A stretch of 64,000 nt of DNA from Leptodontidium sp. MPI-SDFR-AT-0119 (taxonomy: Eukaryota > Ascomycota > Leotiomycetes > Helotiales > Leptodontidiaceae): assembly GCA_020726505.1 (NCBI GenBank), contig JAHLEZ010000023.1:496001-560000 (forward strand). The letters are read 5' to 3'. Below, one piece after another: positions 29,943 to 41,324 of the stretch. The notes below the pieces were generated by a model. The model had not been told where the DNA came from. It saw only the letters and a program-made list of their open reading frames with translations, and did not search any database. Numbering within the stretch: position 1 is the first letter of the stretch; each line of letters starts with the position of its first letter. The position numbers and the translations under genes are program-made.

Positions 29943-32720
29943 TTAGCGAAATGCCTCAAAAACACGGACTTTGGGTCCCAGGCTCGTAAGGGTCAGTGTA
30001 GGCGAGGGGCTAGGGCTCGGGCTGTGTGTGACTGGAGTCTTCGGCACAGCTTGGGTATCTACCGGCGTGGGTGGAGTTGGAATAGTTGCAGATAGATCCA
30101 TGGGATGGTGCTTCGGCAGGGCGGGAGTGGTAGGTGTGGAGGACATTGCTGGCAGAGCAGGAGAACTTGTGGATATGACTGGAAGAGATGTGTCTTTGGT
30201 CTGCTTGAGAGGACAACCTTCTCCAAGGGAAGAGGCAGGCCTCTTATGAGATGACGACTCAAAGGAACCAACGTTCGCTCTGCATGGACGGCGTGAGTTC
30301 CGGCTGAAGTACTTCCATATGTAAGCTTAACTCTAGGCGAATAGGATGGGAAACATACCAAGAGGAGCTGAGCCAGCGCTAGAGGGCGATGATGGCATAT
30401 TTCTCATATTTGTGAGAGCCGCCGCCCTTGGGAGAGGAGCGGACTTTAGATGGTGGCGTCGACGGAGTAGAGGCATAACCTGATTTTCGATTGTATCATT
30501 GCATGAGTGAGCTGAGACTCAGCATATATGCCACGCTCGACGTAGCTGATAAGAGAGCAAATTCGGTTTGATGATGCTTCGACAGCTTCGCTGCACCGGG
30601 CCGATTAGTTGACGACAAGTTCCTTGGGGCATCATGTTTTCGAACTAGCGAATTGAAGGTCGACAGAAGGAATAGATCTTGTTGGAATTTCAGCTCGGAA
30701 ATGTTATCCCAAACAGTGTCTACAGCCCGGACGGTCGATTTTTGAAGAGCAGGCAATTGCGAGACCATATCATCAATTGCAGAGCAACTGTCAGACAGCG
30801 ACTGGATGGACTCCGGGACATCACTAACGAGGTCATGGACTTGAGATACTTGGTCAGCCAGAGTCGAGTAATTGGAATGGAGATGTTCTTTATGGTGTCG
30901 AGTCTCAACGGTATCATCCTGTATTGACTCGATGATCCTGCATCCTTCCAAGTTGGTAATGGAGATATCAGTGACAAGTCCCAAGAGAGCCTTCATGGTC
31001 GAGTAGTTGGGTACAGCGCCCGCTGGAACATTCCAAACTGCAGTGTGAACCTCGGAGGCGAAATTCTTCGCATCTAGTACATGACTTAGGATTTCTTTGA
31101 GGATAATGCCGAAATTTTTGTTCCACAAACACTTTCCGGCATTGAGACCCTACTGCTCCTTGATTGAGAGTTGCTCTTGCTGGTCCTCGAGGGCTTGCGC
31201 GGCTGCCTGAATGAAAGTCCGTTGCTCACCACGGAATGCTGTGATTTTGGACTCGAATATGGGAGTGGTTGGGAGAGCTGAAAGGATTTCGGGTACACCG
31301 GCGGCGAGCCCAGCTCGGTTATTGAGGATCGACTGTACCGCAAAAACTTTGTATAGGATAGACGCAGGATTTCGTGCATCCGTGAGGGAAAGATGGATGG
31401 CCTTGACGTTGGTTTGCATCTCGTTAAGGTGGTCGATCCAGGTGGTGTTTTCAAGAAGGGTCTGACCGAAGATCGAAGGAAGTCCTTGTATGTCAGAGGG
31501 GGAACTGTAGGATGATCTGTATGATTTAGGACAAGAGAGTCCAATTTCTCAGCGACCGACTGAATCAACGAGAGGATGTTGTTAGTTGCTTTCTTCGCAT
31601 CGAGAACCTCGCTGGGATGCGGGATGGGGAGATTCAAGATTTGTGCCAGTGTACTATTGACCTCGGAAAATACAGCCGAGGTCTGCTTGAGACTCCTTGA
31701 GCCGGAGGAAAATCGTATTGACAACATTCCCATGGGCCAGATTTGACTGTGTGAGAGTCTGCATCAATAATGTAGTGCAGAGGCGTACATCTGCCGACTG
31801 GCTGCCGACCTCTTCGGCGATCGACTTCATACTGGCAGTTGGATGGGAAGCTTCTGGATGAAGTAGGGACACGATTGCTCGGAACCAAGGACCAAGCCTG
31901 CAAAGTACCATATTCGCACAATGGTTGGCGCAGTCAGGAACCTGACGAAGAGTGTCGAGCAACTGAACCTGGTATGTGCTAATGCCCTGGAGCATCTGAT
32001 GTGACACAATGTTGGAACACTGGTTTTCTGCACCTTGAGTTGTGACGAGGTGAGTTCGAGACATGGTTTCATTGCAATGCTGTACATCCGCCAGAATGGC
32101 TTTTATCGCTGATTGCATGGGAGAATGTGGTAGAACAGATGTTCAAACTGAAGTGTGAATGGCGTCGAGGTGTGCGGGGCAGAGGTACATAGTTCTGAGA
32201 GTGCGGAAAGAGCATCGAACTCTGAGCGTAGGGCAGCGAGGTCCGCTGAGTGCTTTGGCATCACATCTCGCACCAGGATATGAACATCCTTGCCTACATC
32301 CCCAAGGACAGCGATGATTACTCTCTGGATAGCAGGGACGTTGGCCAACTTCTCAACGTTGGTGCTGGGGGAGGCGAACTTGTCGAGTACCAGATATGAT
32401 CTTGTTATCAATGTCTGGTTCTCTCTATGAACCCCATCAACAACTTCCTTCAAGATCTCCATTGCGATAGAAGGAGTAGTCTGTTGTGCGAGGATTGTTG
32501 GGAGCTAGGACGGTTGATCAGCAACTGCTCGAAGTTGAGATTCACACGCGGACGTGGCAGCAGTGGAGGCTCCGTTCAGGAACCGTTTGTTGATTGCCGG
32601 AACGAGACACTTGGGGGAAGACTCGATGGCGTCTTGGATGGATGCGAATGAAGAGGTAGACTCGGTAGAGAGTGACTGGATGCCGTTCTGATGTGGTAAT
32701 GGAGGAGAAGAGTGATTCAT
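29943..32720 (-). pseudogene. Long helical protein of unknown family, broken by frameshifts and stops
   Basis: Starting at 32720 (MNHSSPPLPHQNG), the minus strand carries coherent amphipathic-helical coding sequence for 2.2 kb that hops between frames. A TAG is met after VADQPS (about 32505). The frame changes near 32110 (EHLFYHILP to MQSAIKAILADV), near 31690 (IFLRLKESQ to TSAVFSEVN) and near 31475 (TYKDFLRS to SIFGQTLLENTTWIDHLNEM). A TAG follows LSIKEQ at 31150. Coding resumes with WNKNFGIILKEILSHV and runs to about 30496. A Pro/Ser/Thr-rich tail ends at 29943 (TSLGPKVRVFEAFR) after a probable intron at 30300-30360. I recognise no family. Good introns do not explain the shifts, so decay (or assembly indels) is likely. 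Confidence 0.5.
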
Positions 32721-33420
32721 TAAGAGCGAGTTTTGTAAATAGTGACTTCGTGACGAATGAGAAAGACTTTAAATCCTTTCACGCTTAAAAAAGTTATGAA
32801 GCTGAAGTTAGTCTAGCCCTAACAGTATACTAATTCGCCGCATTGCTAATTATTTGAATATTATGGGTCTACGCATAGACTAGAATTGTACATCATTTAC
32901 CCTTGGTAATTAGAAGTCAGATTTTAGGCAGGGCTGCCCTCGCCTATCCCCTTAACTTCGTAACTGCCACGCGGTACAACCTTTTTCCAGGCCCGAAAGG
33001 CCCTGTAGCGATACCCTAAATTAAGCGAGGAACACCAAAATTCAGCGTCGACATCACTGGAGCCTTAGCGTGTAGGCCCTGAATGCGCTGTAACTATGGC
33101 AACCCTAGCGCCCCGCTTCAGCGCTGTACCCTGAAAAGATTCTTTATCTGGACATGCCATGTCACAGATTCAGCTCAGAATAGAAATCTGGTCTATTGTA
33201 TCATTATGCTTTGTTGAGACCGTTGATTTTTGTTGCAATTATGGCTTCTAGTCTCTGACTCACACAGCATGTAAAAAGGAATAATTAATCAATCAAATCA
33301 CGAGGTTTTGTTATGATGCCCTGAAATCCAGCCCACAAACTGTGATGACTAATCGCCTTTATCCATGCACATCGCGCTCCACCTCATGGTATCAACATCA
33401 TCATCATCCACCACTATATC
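32721..33420. other. Intergenic, shared upstream region
   Basis: 700 bp between two divergent, broken genes. Mixed composition, no clear promoter element. The last ~60 bp before 33421 are rich in atc/cac triplets, usual for a fungal leader. Confidence 0.4.
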
Positions 33421-35053
33421 ATGTCATCCTCAGACCTTGCTACTGCTGCTTCTATCCGCGACCACCCCGTTAATTACGACCGGCGGCTACGATTGATCTA
33501 GCTCCCCGTGTCGTTGCAAAAGAATACCAATTCCTCAAGTCAGCCCATACCACCCCAAGCAAATACTCCATCAAGTTTCGGCATCCTGCTTATCCGCCCG
33601 AGGGTAATGTCCTCCTTACTCTGCACGCCTGGGACCATGCAGATGGAGGCTTTCATTATGGCCTCGCACACAATGCATGCGCAATTATCGCCGACAATCG
33701 TTTCGACGGCTACTTGAGCACCTCTAACCTCTCTTACAGCAACCCCATCGTTGTCGCTTGGGACGATATCCTTCCAGCTGGCATTTGCGATTATTATTTT
33801 CATGTCCCTCATCTAGGTACGTATCTGCCAGACAAACAGGACTTTGGGGGGCATTGGCCAATCAAAGAAACAGAAACAGAACCTCTAGACTCGATGCACC
33901 TAGACCAATCGCCGCCGTCTCCCTACAGATGGCCAGTTGTCCCCTCTTTTCAAGACTGGAAATTTCCATCTACGCTACCACAATGCTGGATACGGTGCAA
34001 CGAGACACAGGGCACATCATCGAACATCGCACCACAGTCTAACTTCATTGCTGCCATACGACAACGTGATATCCAGTGCCGAATAACTGCATTTCAGAAC
34101 GGCACTAAAGTGGCGCACCTGGTCCCAGCGCACGAGAAGCCATGGTTCCTGTCCAACTCGATGGACACATGGAACAACGATTATTCCCTTGATTCTGACA
34201 GTCTCCTAAAAGACCTCAGCAATGCAGTACTTCTGCGCTCCGACATCACACAGCCTTCGATCAGCGGAAATTCGTCTTCTCTCCAAAAGAGGATGCGGGA
34301 TTTGCGCTGCATATGCTTCAGCCAACATCAGATCTTGGGCCGCTCTACCATAACAGGCGGCTGGTTATACCGGAATGTAATATTGCATTCCTCTTCGCAA
34401 GATTCGCATGGTCGATCTTTCCATCTCTCACTGGCTTTCTCGTCAGGTCAGCCCGAGATCGTCTGGTCGTTCGTTTAGATGTAAGGACCGGTAAACGAAT
34501 AACGGAGGAGGTACCAGCAGCCGTGCTTAGTCGGACGATTTCAGCGTCGCGTAGCAATAGCCCAACGAAGCGCTTGAGGGCGGATACAACTGCGGACGTG
34601 GAGGCTGTTTGGCGTTTGCAGAAGCGCCAGCGCCTGTCGAATTCCCCACCGATTGGCACATCGGATCTGGAATGCGATAGCTCAGCCCCACATCCTACCA
34701 ACAAAGGAGAGAGTATTCCTCTGGTAGGCTTGTCTGATGAGCACGGGTCGAGGCACGACGAACAGGACATGCACGGAGATGCCACTCCGGAACATGAGGA
34801 TGCAGCGAAATTCGTTGAGAGGAAATGGTCCCCACAAACCATTCCCAATTCAATCCATGGCCAGGACGAAACAAGCTTCCAGCATCTCTGCAAAATACAT
34901 CTAGAAAAACAAAGACCGAAAGGCTACGTATCACCCCGCTTTTCATATGATCGGCGTCGCCCCGCGAAGGAGCAGCTGGAACTCATGGGTGTGGAAATTT
35001 TGACAGATAGCTTTTCTGATGATGACGATGGGTGTAGTAAAAATAATGTATAA
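33421..35053 (+). pseudogene. HNH nuclease-domain protein, frameshifted
   Basis: Fungal proteins of this kind hold an HNH-like core of unknown cellular role. The ATG at 33421 opens MSSSDLATAASIRDHPVNYD, but a TAG is reached at 33499. A different frame continues as LAPRVVAKEYQFLKS and reads to about 34250. It includes CRITAFQNGTKVAHLVPAHE (His of HNH), then the NAVLLRSDI block. There the frame shifts by one base, and FDQRKFVFSPKEDAGFALHM, CNIAFLFARFAWSIFP and a Ser/Asp-rich tail ending DSFSDDDDGCSKNNV follow to 35053. The segment after the shift is exactly what family members show after LRSDIHxxFD, so the two halves were one gene. A GTACGT near 33817 may be a further splice site. Two frameshifts in one gene argue for loss of function. 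Confidence 0.6.
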
Positions 35054-35567
35054 TACAGAATAAGGATTCGTCACGGGAGCCCTATTTCGAGGGGCTTCGA
35101 GCAGTAATGCCGCCCAAAACGCTATCCCAAGGACCCTCCAAGTCCAGTAAGCGTAAGTCCAAGAAGTCCAAGGATGATAATGGGAAATAGATGATGTAGT
35201 TTGATGAAGCAAAATAATCTTGGGTAACGACTCTATTAACTATTCATTAAAGCATCAGCTAACTTTAACTCTACAAGATATACAGCGAAGCTCATCTTGC
35301 ATGGGGTTCTTGGGGGGTTGTTTGACTAGGGGACATGTATGTAGCAAGTCAGGGAGCAGCCCATCAAATCAATTTGAGAATATGACCCTCGTATGCTCAT
35401 TGTGGATTGTGGAGTTCTATACAAAGAAAACTCTGGATAGAGCAAGGACTATATACACTTTTTCCGCCTTTCCTCCTATGACCCCCTCCACTCCTCACTT
35501 TTCAGACTTGAAGTTCAGCCATCCCAAATATTGACAGTGAATTGATCCACAGATCCGCACTTCCTTC
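35054..35567. other. Intergenic between convergent genes
   Basis: 514 bp with no supported gene. It holds the 3' flanks of the HNH pseudogene and the polygalacturonase. Confidence 0.5.
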
Positions 35568-37282
35568 TCACAAACATTGCGAGAAGTAAATGCTGCTAAA
35601 TACACACGTGTATGGCGAAACACACGCCACTGGTCCTGTATATGTCGCTGGATCTCCACCACACTGTCCATACTGGGCTGCGAGACTCGTGTTCGTCGAT
35701 ACTACTTCTGAGGAGGTTTTAGTGGAGCTTGTGGATAGAGTGGTTGATGGAGTTACACTTGTGGTAGTTGTCTTTGACGATGTTGATGAAGTTGTCTTTT
35801 TTGTGGTCGTCGTGCTAGTAGTCGTTTTCTTAGTTGTCGAGCTGGTTGTCTTTTTGGTGGTGGTGGTTGAAGATTTGCTGGCCGAGACGATGCTGCCATC
35901 GACTGAGCAGGGGAAGTCAAGGCTGGAAAGCGAGGCAATGTTGGTGCAGAAATACTCGGAAGAGCCACTGGAGCCAACGAGCGAGGTTCCTGTTGCGGTG
36001 ATGTCCTCGCAAATATCGCTACAGACCATGGAGACAACCTCTTTGCTCTTAGTTCCTGTGCCTGTGACACTAATGTAGTGAATATCGTTGATCAAGACCT
36101 TGGAGGGGTATGTGACGCAGGTTGAGGCGCTTGTTGAGTAGCACTATGGCTGTTAGCCCAGTACGCTATAATTAAAAATCAAGAAGATGTGCAGACCTGG
36201 TCGATGACAATTGGCAAAGCGCAGCCTTCGCAATGGAAGTCCTGGAAGGTGACATTCTGAACATATCCATTTCCACCTCCTGACGTCGAGGTTGCAGAGC
36301 TGCTGCCTCCCCAAGCCTTAATACGAGCTCCGTTGGAAGTGTTGACCATGGTGATGTTCTTCACTAAGACGTTCTGGATGATATCTTGAACGCCGGCATA
36401 TTGGCCGACGGAGCCCATTGAAATACCATGCGAACCTTGGCAGTAGAGGCTCTCAATCAACACATTGGTGGCATTTGGCTTCAATGAGACGCAATCATCT
36501 CCATTCACAATGTAGCTGTTGATGATCTTGATGTTGTCGCTGCGGTAAACATCCCATCCATCTACAGCCGTCAGTTCAAAGCCAATCCACGAAAACAAGT
36601 GACTTACCAGTATTCTGTGCCTGAGTTCCGTCGGTCTGAATGGCGTGGATGTTGATGTTGTCGAAGGTAACATTCTGGGATTGGTAGACAAAGTTGTGCC
36701 AGAAGGGAGACTGGGTCATTTTGATATTCTCGACCAGGACATTCTTCGCATTATAGATCGTCCATGGAATTGGTCCAGTGGTGCCAGCTGCGTACCAGGT
36801 ATCTCCACCTCCATTGTACGAGCCACCGCCGTAGATGTGAATGCCTTGACCTGTTGTTGTTAGTCAAGTATCTGAGGCACATCCTGCAGGGCTGGCGTTT
36901 TCGGAGCATAACTTACCTCCAATAAGCCACGACGTATATGCACTCTGGTATACCAATTGGAAACTACTAGCCTTCCAGTATGAGATTGCTGATGCGATTA
37001 GTCTGAGTGATGTGTAATATCAAGTTCGTAGGAGAGCTTACTTGGGGCGAGGTTTATTGTTCCTGACAGCTCAATGGCAACATTGTTCAACGCAGTTGTA
37101 TTGAGGAAGGTGGCAATGGTGTAAGTACCAGAGAGTACGACTGTGCCTCCATTGTTGCAGGTTGCCAGCGCTGCCTTGATCGCAGGCGCGTCGTCACTTG
37201 TTCCTCCAGGCACCACGCATGTAGCAGAGAGTGCCGAACCGATCGAGCATGCCAGAACCAAGAGTTTGCGTAGAGAAGCCAT
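35568..37282 (-). CDS. Exo-polygalacturonase (GH28) with C-terminal CBM1
   Basis: Secreted pectin-degrading glycoside hydrolase with a fungal cellulose-binding module. Five exons (minus): 37282-37042, 36964-36917, 36850-36608, 36561-36197, 36143-35568, giving 490 residues. The intron 1 acceptor at 36965 is the only choice found that keeps frame. Introns 2-4 are 66, 46 and 53 bp. Residues 1-19 are a signal peptide. The GH28 signatures are complete: NTDGWDV (Asp178), NGDDC (Asp199/200), GSHGIS (His222) and RIK (257-259). The surrounding CVSLKPN and GSVGQY words are typical of exo-acting members. A Thr/Ser/Lys linker (about 375-450) leads to a CBM1 with QYGQCGG, YTGPVAC and FSQCL at the end. The CBM1 aromatic face is partly Phe/Tyr. 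Confidence 0.92.
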
Positions 37283-38931
37283 AGTGAAGTAGTCTTGTCT
37301 TACTGTGCAAAGTACCTTCGATTTCGTCTTCGGCGTTCATATGTATATGCCTTGGCATTTGAAATTTTGACATGCCGAACCACGCCGGAGTTCCATGGAA
37401 GTTTCCCCGAACATAGATCACCTGTAAAGCGTGAATTAAATTCTGGCCGGTTCAATTAAGCTTTTCCCCTTTTCAATGGCAATATGCCGTTCCATGTCGG
37501 ATTTTCAGGATCTTCCACCAAGCGGAGCAATGCTCGGTAGCGGCCGAGATTCACAGGCTAAAATACCCATGTCAAATGGATGTCACTTTATGGACCCGAG
37601 GGAGATTATTGGAGGAAGAAAGCTTCGAGGAATAGACGAGAAATGTGTTTATCTGTGTTTTTAGTTTCGTCTCCCGTGGCATCCGAACCGTTCGTCTCGA
37701 AGCTTGGTTGAATTAAGCTTTGCCTAGAGGGGCATCGCAACGGAATTAGGACGCGGATCTAGGATAACTTTTTTCTTGCTCACCCGAATCGAGTGCAAAG
37801 GTGGAATTCGTTTTCTTTTCTAGGCCAATTTGTCCTTTTTGGCCGTCATAAGAAGCCCCCACATGTGAGTTCAAGTAACTTATCAAGCAGGTTAGCGCTT
37901 TTGTCATACAAATCCGGTCGGAGAGTAATCCGATTCTAATGTCACCTACGGAGATAAACTAAAGTAAATGATTCGTTTTTTAGATTGTTTAGATTGTTTT
38001 GGCAGTACTACGAATGCCCCGTTTGTGAGTTCTGGTCACTCACAAGTTGCGCTGGTGCTACGATGCAGTTTTATATGAGGACAAATCCAATGCGAAAGCC
38101 ACTTGCAACGCTTATTCAAGGCATCGTATTCATTTCTGGTTTCAACCTAATCATTCTGATAGTACTTAGATGACCCCGAAACCTTGCGTGATTGTTCCAC
38201 ATACCCATGAAGAAGCTTCTTATGTAAACTCAATCCCGTTGGAGGTATCGTCCCAGGACTCACATTTGGACTGTATAGGGTTTGTCCTTAGACTGTGGTG
38301 GTAGGTTCGAATCCATTGTTTGACGCGTGTAGAGGGGGAGTGGTGGACGTGATTTCTTACGAATGAGGTAGCTTACTAATAAAATTATACGTATTTTATA
38401 TAAATATTATATGGCAAGACCCCCCATGCTAGCGCTGGACATGTCTCACCGGACGGAGGGATACCGCTTGCGTCTGCTGGATGATGGCTTTCTTCTTCCT
38501 TCCTAAGCTCAAGCACCGCTCCTGCCGTGAAAGCGACATCTTGTCCAACCGCAAGATTCCTGCCCGGAAGTTCAAGTAAACCATTATTGATGTTAAGAAT
38601 CACGAGTAAAGCATGGCAACCAATAGAGAGGATCAAATACTTTGTGAGATTTTGCAGCCTTGATGACTGAGAAGAGGGTTTGTACTTCGGTTTAAGGGAG
38701 GCGGGAGACTATTAGCTTTACAGTGACGCGAATGACTAACGTAAAAAATCGTGATTTTTACCCGCGAGCCAATTTTCGTCAGAATAGGTAATCTCACATT
38801 GGGATTTCGACATAAGCATTTTCCATTTTCCGTTTTTGGGCCTAAGCGTACTTGAGGGAAGCGCTGACGAATATCATTATACTATTATACTGCATGGCAT
38901 GGGAGGAGGATCAATGCATTTCTGGTTGCAA
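37283..38931. other. Intergenic, no supported gene
   Basis: 1.65 kb upstream of the polygalacturonase. A minus ORF at 38385-38636 contains a protein-like stretch (LELPGRNLAVGQDVAFTAGA) but lacks a start context and continuation. A tRNA B-box-like word near 38310 has no matching A box or acceptor stem. Confidence 0.4.
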
Positions 38932-41324
38932 TCAACTCTCAAGATAGAAATGCCTTTGAATCGAGTCAAAAACGAGATCAAGACACTCAGGAGAATATTT
39001 CGAGGCCAATCGATCGTCAAGGTCCTGATAATATACTCCAACTCCATCGAGGCGGTCGCAGCGGTTTAGCGCTTCATCTAGCAGCTCGATCCGATCAAAT
39101 CTTCGCAAGACTTTCGTAAGTGTAGGTATAAGAAAATGGTGCGTGAAATAGGTGTCGGAGTCGATACAGGCCGCGATATGGTTAATCACCACTTCACGAA
39201 ATTCGAGCCTGTCAAAAAAGCGACACAGCTTCCCCAAAGTGCAGGCAATGAAATTGAACTTTTTGTGGTAGCTTTCAAAACAAACTGCACGAATGTACGC
39301 ACGAAGTATGGATGCGGTAGGGTCACGAAGCATATGCTCAATGCCTAGCGCGGGACAGAAGTCCTTATAGGAAGATGTCTCATCCTTCCATTCGAACATC
39401 CATTCTTGTTGGCGAGAAATGAATGATAGGACAGGCGATTCCATTCCTGCGCGTTCTTTGTACCATCGTAATTCGACGAAACGCCCGCAGTTGCTGCTCA
39501 AGGGATCTTGCGTGCTGCGACATAGTATGACGCGAGCTATTTCTACTAAGTAGGGTGCATATTCCTGCGTGTAATACGTCGATGCAAGGCGTTCTAATGG
39601 ACTATATCGGGACATGGCGCGGCCCCCCGAAGCGGTTTGTTCTTGTAGAGGTTGCTGCACAATGTGCTCTGGATCCATGCATCGCTGTCCTGCTCCAATA
39701 CAGAGTTGACATAACGGGATGTCTCCGCAAAGTTTGCAGTCGTAATATCTACCTTGGATCTTCTCGAAGCAATAGCTACAACGGAGAATATAGTACCCAT
39801 AGGATTTTTCGTGGCGCTCAACCGTATGTATATATTGGTCGCTAAGCTCTCCTGGATCCAGTCCTTGATCAACAAGATACTTGAATAACATGCAAAGCCT
39901 GCTCATTAAAGAATTCGCCGGCTGACCAAGGTGCAAAATAATCTGTCTGAACACAACATCTAACAGAGACATATCGTGTCGAACTTGAGATCGGTCATAT
40001 GGTGATGCGAGTCCGCTTGCAAAAAGTGTCCGCACTCGATTAAGATCTCCGTTCCGGCATGCGTCTATGATCGGTGCATCGTAACGCACCCAGTTGCAGA
40101 CCTTCAAGACAGGATCGAACCTTGGCTCATACCGTGGAGTTCCATCGAAGGTGGTAACGCAAAACAGGCGGAGTCGAGTCAGAGGATCGCTTTTCGGATC
40201 CAAGGAGATATGCAGCTTTGTCTCGAGATAGAAAGAGTCGTCCGTACGGCTCGTCCTCCATTTCGTAGTGGTTTGAGTGATTATCACAAGGCCTAGTCCT
40301 CTTCGGAACCGTTGTTTTTTTATCTCTTGATATAGTACTCCACGAGCACGAAATATTCCTTGATGCTTCTGGATCATATTGAACTGGGGTGTGTTCATGC
40401 ACGGTACTCCTTTGATCTTCAAGTCAGATGGAAAGAGGTCTTCCAAGACATAGTCCAAGAGAACTCCACGTATTGTGTCTTTCGCCATCTCGATGTAGTC
40501 CCCAGGGAGGTAGTCGCAATAACCAAATTTGAAGTTTGGATCCTCTTGGAAATCAGAAAGCATCGCGACGAAGCTCGGCGAGTCTGGGCTCGCCGAGCCG
40601 CTGTCCCCCGTACCCGACATCGAACCCCTCAGGGCGTTTGCCAACCCGACTTGAGGCTGCTGGAGCGTAGTAGACTCTCTTAGACCAACCACGGATGAGC
40701 GAGGCTTCGGAGACAAAGGTTCCCTCCCTCCTCGCCGTCGAGGCAGACCTATGGACGATACAGAGCCGACTGCCACCATTTGGCGTGTCTGTTCGACCAA
40801 GACCTTCAGTTCCCGAGTATCCGCCAGAATTTGTAAAGACTGTTCTTGAACTGCAGTTCTTTTCCATGGTCAGCAAGATGCCATGCTTTGAGGAAATCAT
40901 CAACTCACAATCCTATATTCGCCTGGTTCATTTGTACGCCGGTGAGTAGTGCCCTAGCTGTCTTCAGATTCTCGACCTGCTTCACGATCTTGCCCTTCCA
41001 TCGAACAGCTGACAAATTCTTCTTCCAGCCAGGACCTCCATCTCAGAGTTTTCGAATCGTACCTTCCAGATCCCGAATGCACTTGTCGCTGTATTCGAGA
41101 GCCGGCCGTAGCTCGACACTGGCATTTTCTTCACTGAGCGTCGATTTGAGATCTGTGAGACTTGCCTCGAATACGTCAAGTATGGATTTAAGGTCCTCGA
41201 TGTAAACAGGTGCATCTTCCAGATCGTCCAGGAAAGCGCGAATTGCCAGACAGCCTTGCAGAACTTGGCCCGTAAAGCCCATGACACTAACGACAGTTGC
41301 CCCAAGAGCGAAGGCCTCAGCCAT
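38932..41324 (-). pseudogene. HeLo-like / ankyrin / ZZ zinc-finger protein with one in-frame TGA
   Basis: Exons 41324-40909 and 40858-38932 (50-bp intron, GTGAGT donor, GCTGACC branch, AAAAG acceptor) give a 780-codon frame interrupted once, by TGA at 41043-41045 where CGA (Arg) would fit between RKL and DGGPGW. Residues ~1-150 (MAEAFALGATVVSVMGFTGQ...) resemble the HeLo-like N-terminal domain of fungal STAND/NLR and cell-death proteins. About residues 400-478 look like one or two degenerate ankyrin repeats (PIIDACRNGDLNRVRTLFAS). A ZZ-type zinc finger lies at ~499-536 (RCSYCFEKIQGRYYDCKLCG, then PLCQLC). The C-terminal ~240 residues are helical and unrecognised. Everything else is intact over 2.3 kb, so the nonsense change is either recent, a base-call error, or read through. 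The role is inferred, not known. Confidence 0.6.

Noticed and set aside
35590..36078. Plus-strand ORF rich in Val
   Set aside because: It is the antisense of the Thr/Ser/Lys linker of the polygalacturonase, an artefact of the repetitive codons.
36965..36989. Alternative polygalacturonase exon 2 start after catcag at 36990-36992
   Set aside because: It would make the total coding length not divisible by three and break SQLVYQSAYTSWLIGG.
38290..38325. Possible tRNA from a ggttcgaatcc B-box word
   Set aside because: No A box at the right distance, T-stem does not pair and no acceptor stem was found.
38385..38636. Minus-strand ORF with LELPGRNLAVGQDVAFTAGA
   Set aside because: Isolated fragment of 83 codons; I could not extend it in any frame or tie it to a family.
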